A DNA stretch of 64,000 nt, taken from Spongilla lacustris. Taxonomy: Eukaryota; Porifera; Demospongiae; Spongillida; Spongillidae. Of the stretch, positions 57,568 through 64,000 are shown one piece after another. The stretch lies in NCBI GenBank assembly GCA_949361645.1, contig OX442426.1:5340278-5404277 (forward strand). The letters are read 5' to 3'. The notes under the pieces were generated by a model. It was not told where the DNA came from and did no database searches. It was given only the letters and a program-made list of their open reading frames with translations. The translations under genes and the position numbers were made by a program. Within the stretch, counting starts at the first letter, position 1, and each line of letters begins with the position of its first letter.

Positions 57568-58590
57568 CAGTGGCGTAGCCAGGATGATATGTATGGTAGG
57601 GCATGCACACACTGGCAGCGGATCCAGCATGGACAGTTGGGGGGGGGGGGGGGGGGCTGATTCGTAGGCGGAGCCGTCCCGGGGAGAGTGTGAGAGGGGG
57701 GCACCCCTCCCGCCCAGCTAGGGGTATGGGGGAGCGCTGTAAGCTCCCCCATCGGGGTTTGGGGCGGAGCCCTAGAAGCCAACGCTTTATGCGCTTGAAA
57801 ACCCTCCAAAACTACGCAAAAAATTACGGATCCAGTCCTTATAAGAGCTAATGCCCGATGCGCCGATCATGATCTAAACTTACGTAGTACTTAACTCACC
57901 TTTAGAAGGAACGACACTGAGATTCAGTGCCTCTTCTAGTTTTAATTAGCATTTTTTGGGCGGTTCCTGCCAACTGCACGCGCGCAACTTTTACTATGAA
58001 TATTTAATTAGGCAAGGTGGGCTATTGCCCTCTCCCCTTCCTGGATCCGCTACTGGATGCAGGACTTTTCTGAAGTTGAGAAAGTCTGCATAGAGAGGCC
58101 AGATTCAGCAGGGTGGCACCCCTCCTGCTCATGCAGCTAGACTGTTGTGAATTATTTGTATAATGATTCCACTGAAAGAGCTGAATCTGATTGTCTATGA
58201 GCACAGCTAAGACAGTACAAAATCTTTGTTTGCAGCATGCTTCCAGTTCTTAAAGTGAAGGTCTGTTAACAAGTCAGAACCAAGCAGACGCTCTCTAACC
58301 ATAAATAATAGTATTGGAGTTGATGAATATCATCTGGTACTTTAGGGCAAGCTGATCAATAGGGAGCTATTTACGCTATCTTGTACATTCGGATCGGTAC
58401 TATTGTTAATATTTAAGATTACCGGTAACTGAATTGACTGTATCAGTACATGTATGTAATACCAGCCTGAGTCTCGATCGAGCGCGTGCTAGTATTAATT
58501 GCTTCGAGGGTGATTTATTATTATTATTATTATGCACCTCGGTTGGTAGGGCCTAGGCCCTACCAGGCACTACCGTTAGCTACGCCACTG
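57568..58590. mobile_element. hAT-like element with nested insertion
   Basis: About 1,023 bp with inverted ends CAGTGGCGTAGC / GCTACGCCACTG and flanked by 7-bp direct repeats AACCGAC (57561-57567 and 58591-58597). CAGTGGCGTAGC is a familiar hAT-type terminus. Within it, 57615-58056 has its own opposed ends (CAGCGGATCCAG / CTGGATCCGCTACTG), a likely second element inserted in the first, with a poly-G of about 18 near 57640. No transposase frame. Confidence 0.75.
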
Positions 58591-58679
58591 AACCGACGTA
58601 CTTTAGAGATACAAAATGGGCTTAAGCTTCTTGTGAAAGAGCGCGAATTGAGGTAATATTTGACGACATAAACATCTCG

Positions 58680-59420
58680 GTTTCAGCGAAGTACAGACAG
58701 GTGGAGAGGGGAAAAAAAAAAAAAAGGCTTTGACTGAATATATAGCGGTCTAACCTTCAGAGAATTTGTTGCATGCATCTCAAGAGGTTCCCTCCTTCCT
58801 AGCCACGTAATATAAAGTGACTCAGTATTAAGAGAAATACTGACATATATACTGACATATAGTGAGCTTAGTTTGTACATGTACAAACATATACGTTGGT
58901 ACATCGAAGGGGAGGGTCCGGCCTGACAGGTCGGCTGGCCTTTAGCAGCCCTGCATGATATAGCCTCCCCCTCGTTGGGTGAAAATCTGGCATATACAAT
59001 GCATAGCTCCACCCTCGTGTCTGCAACGCCATACAGTTCTTAACTATAGTACTCGCGCGATGCCTGTGGAGAGTATTGTAAAGTGCTGCTCACCTTTTCC
59101 GAGTCAGTCGTGTAAAGAGGGGCGGGGTCACTATGAATTGTAATCAGATGTGGGGCAGGGGCGCGCAGCGTAAGTGTTGAAGTGGGTCTGGGTCCGGTCG
59201 TACAGCGGGGCGCTTAATTAATATCAGGCATCCCTGCTGATAGGCTGATGGATCACTCAGCACACTTAAAAGTGTGATACTGATAATATGCATGTGCGTG
59301 TCCTATATATTATTATAAAAAGCACTTACATGCATGATACAAATTAAAGATTGACATTGACAGTTATGAAATCTGTAATCATGGCCGTAGTGAATAAAAA
59401 ATAGTTGGCCTGGGCTACTA
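58680..59420. other. Intergenic region without a gene
   Basis: No convincing feature apart from an A-run near 58710 and scattered GC-rich pieces. Confidence 0.4.
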
Positions 59421-59637
59421 ATTATTTCATGCCAGGGGCGTACGCATGATATTACATATAGGAAGAAATCGGCAGGCCGGGTGAGGGTGCGGTACTGAGC
59501 GGAAGGGTTTTGCGCGGAGTTCCGCGGTGTTGTTTAATTTATTTTCCAGTTTTAACGCACGCGGCATAAACCAAGCTTATTTAGTTATTGTGCACACGAA
59601 GGACGGACAAATTTACATTGTGTAAATGCTTGAATGT

Positions 59638-59758
59638 CAGGGGCGTACGCAGGATTTTATAAAGGGGGGTTACGGCAGCGCGGTTATATAATATAAAACG
59701 AAAAAAAGTTCAGAGCCAAAAGGGGGGTTCGTCCGAACCCCCCCTGCGTACGCCCCTG
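59638..59758. mobile_element. 121-bp hAT-like miniature element
   Basis: Ends CAGGGGCGTACGCAGG and CCTGCGTACGCCCCTG are perfect inverted repeats, each followed inward by AATTTTAT-like or GGGGGG-containing sequence. AATGT occurs on both sides. A related left end (CAGGGGCGTACGCATG) at 59433 has no partner before this element, suggesting a truncated neighbour or nesting. Confidence 0.82.
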
Positions 59759-60037
59759 AATGTATAGACCCCTTGCCGCGTGACGTCATCCCAGGAAGGT
59801 TCAAACCAATATGGCCGCCGTTAGCGGCCATATTGTTTTGCCCCCAAAATGTGTGCGTTATTTAGAATTTGTGTTTTCAGTACGTACGAATGATGTGATA
59901 CGAACAACTTAACGCTTTGGGTGCTCCTTGTTCGTACTGTACAAATGCATTTTTCTTTCGTTTGAGGAACGAATTAGACAGAAAATATGCTCCTAGAAGA
60001 ATATGGAGGCGTAGTCTACATGCAAGCATGTAGATCA

Positions 60038-61246
60038 CAGGGGCGGCGGAAGCTATTTAGCATTGGTCCCGCCAGCTAGCTAGGGGGGTGCTTCAGGCCC
60101 GATACGATTAGTGGGGGGGGGGGGGTATCCGTTTTAGGCCAATATAGTCGGGCGGGACCTACTAGGCCAATACACGCTTCATGGTACGCTTTATTTCGCT
60201 AGTCTCGTACCCAGACCCTGATTACCACAGCTGCGGATGGATTGCATCACCGCTACGTGGTAGAGGGTCTGGTCAAATGCCTAACAAAAGTCGTTCTACG
60301 TACGCAAATACAGAGCACCCGTGACGTCATATAGGTAGTGCAATATGTTAATAAATTACATGGTTAACTAACCGGTAGAGACACGGCACTGAGTATTTCG
60401 CTTTAACAAAGGTCCTATCAGGTTGTGTGACAAGAGAAACGAACCACACGAGTATCCGAAGAGTGAGTAAAAAGGCTGAGCTATCTACGCCGCCATACTA
60501 AGCTACAAACTGTTTGTTGAAGCGCACGCGCTGGACTTAAGGGAATTGGAAAGCCATGCCCGTGACGCTTCTCCCGTGCTGCCAGCGCTAGCTGTTTCCC
60601 TCACTGCCGCGTTGAATTTGTAGCTTTTTGCTTTTAGACAGTGTCAGTATGGCGGCGAAGCTCCGCCTTTAAAAAAACTCACTCTCCTGTCCTTCGTTCA
60701 GCTTGCCACAAACTTATAGGACCTTTGTTTAAAGCGAGAAACACTGTTACATAGCTACAGTACTGCCCCAACAATTACTTAACCATGTGACTTATTAACA
60801 TATAGCACTCGTATATGTGACGTCACGGGTGCTCTGCATTCTGATTGTACGCCTAAAATCTGGCGGACTCGGAACGACTTTTGTTAGGCATTTGACCAGA
60901 CCCTCTACCACGTAGCGGTGATGTAATCCATCCGCAGCTATGGTAATCAGGGTCTGGGTACGAGACTATTATTTCGCTGATACTGGTAGCAACTTTAGCG
61001 GAGGGGCGGGTGTACCCTCTTTGCAAGACGACCCTGCGTCCCTGCCGCATCTTTTCGGCCACCCCTGCGTGATTACTTTAGCGCTAGCGCTTGGTTGGAA
61101 CTTGTCAGGAAATTTTTAAAGGAGTGAATTTTGTAATTGTTACATGCAAAAGGGGCAGCGCTAAAGGCGACACTGACGGAGACATTCTGATCACGCGGTA
61201 CAAATTGATTATTTTTTGTGCATTTAACATTGGTCCCGCCGCCCCT
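60038..61246. mobile_element. Composite element with CAGGGGCGGCGG ends
   Basis: Left CAGGGGCGGCGG at 60038 and right CCGCCGCCCCTG ending 61246 are inverted, and both carry CATTGGTCCCGCC just inside. The interior contains the 769-bp Mutator-like element (60200-60968). No clear 8-bp target duplication; no transposase frame. Confidence 0.65.
60200..60968. mobile_element. Mutator-like foldback element, 769 bp
   Basis: Inverted arms of about 250 bp start TAGTCTCGTACCCAGACCCT; the first 100 bp of each arm match with about three differences (e.g. CACAGCTGCGG/CATAGCTGCGG). Further in, GAGCACCCGTGACGTCATAT also pairs with the opposite arm. It is flanked by the perfect 9-bp duplication TTATTTCGC (60191-60199 and 60969-60977). 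Long inverted ends with a 9-bp duplication are typical of Mutator-like elements. It carries no transposase. It is the largest of three related copies (see 31727 and 44221). Confidence 0.87.
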
Positions 61247-61249
61247 GAG

Positions 61250-62245
61250 ATGCTGATCAATGTGCAGCTGTAGATATCAGGTGGCGATGGAGAGCACATA
61301 TCATGTTCTGTACAATGAGTCTTCACTTAGCTGCATGTGTGTGTACATGTGCACATCTGGGCTTGGATATAAGGCTGAGGCATGCGTGTTATAGAATCAC
61401 TCTATTAGGCATATTGTGCACAGCCACTGGCAGAGATAAACCTCACTTTCCTCCCTTTATGAGCAAGCAGGTGTACATATACACGATGGGAGACGTGTGC
61501 AGGTGCGCCGCAGCTGATCATGAAGATGCACATGGCAACAAACGGCAAACTCTTCCATGAAGGCATAAATGAGTTATTTGAGCAGTTCTGAACTCGGTTT
61601 TTCCCTTTTAAAAGAGTTTTTTCCAGGAGGAGGTGTGGGCCCGCTTCCTCTAAATATATACTAATAGGCAAAATTAATAGTTGGCCCCTGAATGTGTACA
61701 GTGCACTTCGTGTACCGAAATGTGTTGTGCAGGTGGCGTGCACAACTGACGCTGCACCACTGCATGGGAATATGCATAGCGGAACATATGGCGTTAGGAG
61801 GTTGTAAAGTTGGGGTACCATCGCAAGCCAATGCAGAACACACTGCGCACGTGAGATAAATAGAGGATTTGCAGTTATATAATCAGCGATAGTAACCGTT
61901 GTTAAGCGTGCATTACTCAGTTACTACAATCTTTAGTTAATCAAATGATATATTGTTCTCATTGCAAATGAAGTAAAAGTTCGATTACTTGCTCTATAAA
62001 AAAAAATTAAAAGCACCAATAAAACAGCTGCTCACTATAAAAGTCACAGTACCTTTTTCACCACTATTGCCTTCAAATTCTATATACATACCACTATCTT
62101 TCTCAGAGAGAATGTTTTTATATCTTGTAATATCATAATTATTATAATAATTATTAAAACCAATAAAGATAATTACATTCATTAAATTTGAATAACATAC
62201 AACACACATACACACATTTACATGTACACACTTGACCATTTTAAA
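61250..62245. other. Intergenic region upstream of the MATE-3 3' end
   Basis: Frames at 61303-61843 overlap on both strands and are not recognisable. AT-rich from 61860 onward. Confidence 0.4.
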
Positions 62246-62294
62246 AATGATAATCATGTAAATGATATTTAATTTGTGCTGCATGTGGGGCAAA

Positions 62295-63310
62295 CTAAAA
62301 AGAGTTTGAAGAGTTGGCACAATGAGCAGAGCTCCTGTACTCTGCCCTTGAGCTCCTGTACTCAAAGCGAATACAGATCAAGCCAATAATTAAGATCACC
62401 AGGGAAACCATCAGAATAGGAGACCTTAGCAATAGCAGTTTCACTCTGGATTTTTGCGATGGTGGCCCATCCACTTGTGCAACATAGGTAACTTCGGTCA
62501 AATTTTCAACTGATTCAGATACACTCGTATAACTAGTTGCTAGAATACAAAGGTGAGAAGAAAAAAAAACAAACTAATTGCGACTCCTCAGCAAATCATG
62601 ATTTGCCTTACTTTTAAGATCCGTTTCATTATAATCTGTTCTTTCAGCAACCACATCTACATTTATCTCATACATGTACTCTTCACTAGGGGAAACCTTG
62701 GCGTACTTCACTGCCTGTGAAACACGGGGTTATTACCCTATAGGATCTCCACTTGCAGATACTGTGTACCTTGGCTGCTTCCTTATCCCAGTTAGTGCAC
62801 ACCAATATGATGATAAATACAATTGTCTGCAAAGGAAAATAAAATATTTCAGTTGCAAATGCACATGTACATGTATGTACAGTACCGTCCAGAGCCAATT
62901 TAAAAGCATTAAATTTTAAATTATTCCTGCGCATGTGCATGAATAATAAATGCTTCTAACAATGGCTCTGGACAGTACTGCATACTTACAGTGCAGCTAC
63001 ACGTATGTTACATGTACATCAGTTACAGTTAAACATTCAGCATACATGTATATTCTTTCATGAAATAAACACTCCGTTACAGTAATGAATGCAATGTACA
63101 TGCCCAATTTTTTTTGTCCGTCAGGATCAAAAGACATACCTCCACAAATGCACCACAGAAGAGACCAATCCACAGTCCTTGAGTACCAGTACATTTCACC
63201 AATGCCAGGGATATCCCAATGGGCAGACCAATACAGTAGAAGGAAATAAAGTTGACAATAGCACCAATGAAATGTCGGCCTGACCCGCGAAGCACCCCAC
63301 CCAAAGCACC
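62295..63310 (-). CDS. SLC47A: MATE-3: SLC47-family transporter, 3' end only
   Basis: The last four exons of a third MATE paralogue, transcribed toward MATE-2: 63310-63140 (GVLRGSGRHFIGAIVNFIS, identical in length to its counterparts), 62826-62770 (VCTNWDKEAAK), 62714-62612 (AVKYAKVSPSEEYMYEINVD) and 62539-62295 (13th helix ILMVSLVILIIGLICI, then stop). All joins are GT-AG and in phase. The loop differs from that of MATE-2 (NVDVVAERTDYNETDLK replaces the Asp-rich stretch), while the final exon and 3' flank are almost identical to those of MATE-2. The preceding 70-nt exon is not found in 63311-64000, so the rest lies beyond the window. Confidence 0.92.
62880..62985. mobile_element. Small inverted-repeat element in MATE-3 intron
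   Basis: CAGTACCGTCCAGAGCCA at the left pairs with TGGCTCTGGACAGTACTG at the right, and AAGCATTAAA with ATAAATGCTT inside, giving about 106 bp of foldback. Likely a miniature DNA element; target duplication not clear. Confidence 0.7.
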
Positions 63311-64000
63311 CTGCATGGAATGATGGGAGAAGAGTTTCAAGATCATAATAATTAGATACATGTACATGTATGCGTACTTACATGTACATGCACAGTGTGT
63401 GTATTAGAACGTTTGGTGTAGCTGCTATGCAGCAGCACGGTAACACGTAAGTTATACACGTACAATGTGTATGTAAATAACAGCTGGAGCTCTTGCCTTA
63501 TGTAAAGTTTCTGGTCTAAACCAAACAGCACTACAATCTACACGTACACAAAGGGTTCAATCATTATGGAATTCAGTATCAAAGCTAATGTTAGCAATAA
63601 TACATGTACATGTACATGTGTGGTGCCATGACAATAAAAAAGGAACTATAAGTCTAACCCCCTCCCAACTCCGCCCCCTTCCTTAATATTAAGTGACACG
63701 ACAGCCCCCCCCCCCCCCCCCCCCAAAATAAATAAATAAATAATAATAATCAATTACATGTACCAAAGCTTTACATGTATTTAGTTACAGTGCTCATGGA
63801 CCCTATACCAATACCACACTGATTATTGAGTTCCAGAGTTTGTAAACTATATAACTGAGACCTGGGTTTTAAAAGTATATTCGGGTGTAAAACTGTATAC
63901 ATGTACATGAAAAATCCCAAATATTTGAGAATTCTAATTGAGACAAATGGAAAGTTACATACATGCATTCCAGGCTCAGTATGGGCTTCTAATATTTTAA
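63311..64000. other. MATE-3 intron sequence to window end
   Basis: No exon found. Contains a poly-C of about 20 (63705-63724), AATAAATAAATAA and repeated ACATGTACATGT. Confidence 0.6.

Overview
This is a stretch of an animal nuclear genome. The genes are split by GT-AG introns. They include a phenylalanyl-tRNA synthetase beta subunit and three SLC47/MATE transporters with the extra C-terminal membrane helix typical of animal members. The intergenic DNA is crowded with minisatellites, microsatellites, decayed DNA transposons and a DIRS-like retroelement. The palindrome TACATGTA is scattered almost everywhere outside exons. Gene and transposon content would fit a non-bilaterian or marine invertebrate, perhaps a sponge, but no marker here fixes the species.

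Layout: 0.6-2.6 kb holds two decayed minus-strand coding relics. A 38-bp satellite of about 89 copies fills 3.27-6.65 kb. The last four exons of FARSB (+) lie at 6.97-11.66 kb, with a 29-bp minisatellite running to within ten bases of one splice acceptor. An eight-exon gene of unknown family (+) occupies 13.63-18.50 kb and encodes about 708 residues in the model proposed here. From 18.5 to 35.8 kb no convincing host gene is visible. That stretch holds minisatellites, a LINE relic, several DNA elements, and a block duplicated in tandem at 28-34 kb that is interrupted by a 1.2-kb hAT-like insertion with a perfect 8-bp target duplication.

The right half is a MATE transporter cluster. MATE-1 (+, 35.84-43.40 kb, 16 coding exons, 681 aa) and MATE-2 (-, 56.38-45.23 kb, 17 coding exons, 582 aa) lie tail to tail. 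MATE-3 (-) enters at the right edge with its last four exons only. The paralogues share intron phases, a 14-nt micro-exon (seen in MATE-1 and MATE-2) and patches of near identity that suggest gene conversion. The last intron of MATE-2 is about 6.3 kb and contains a broken DIRS-like element whose tyrosine-recombinase gene has been swollen by a minisatellite. Between MATE-2 and MATE-3 lies a nest of hAT-like and Mutator-like miniature elements.

Most noteworthy: (1) a family of elements with TAGTCT-type ends and 8-9-bp target duplications in three sizes (59, 164 and 769 bp); (2) an 811-nt uninterrupted homopyrimidine tract in a MATE-1 intron; (3) minisatellites that abut splice sites in two different genes; (4) elements delimited at both ends by a short perfect palindrome; (5) the unassigned eight-exon gene. 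All exon joins were deduced by hand from splice signals, reading phase and paralogue comparison. No search or transcript data were used.
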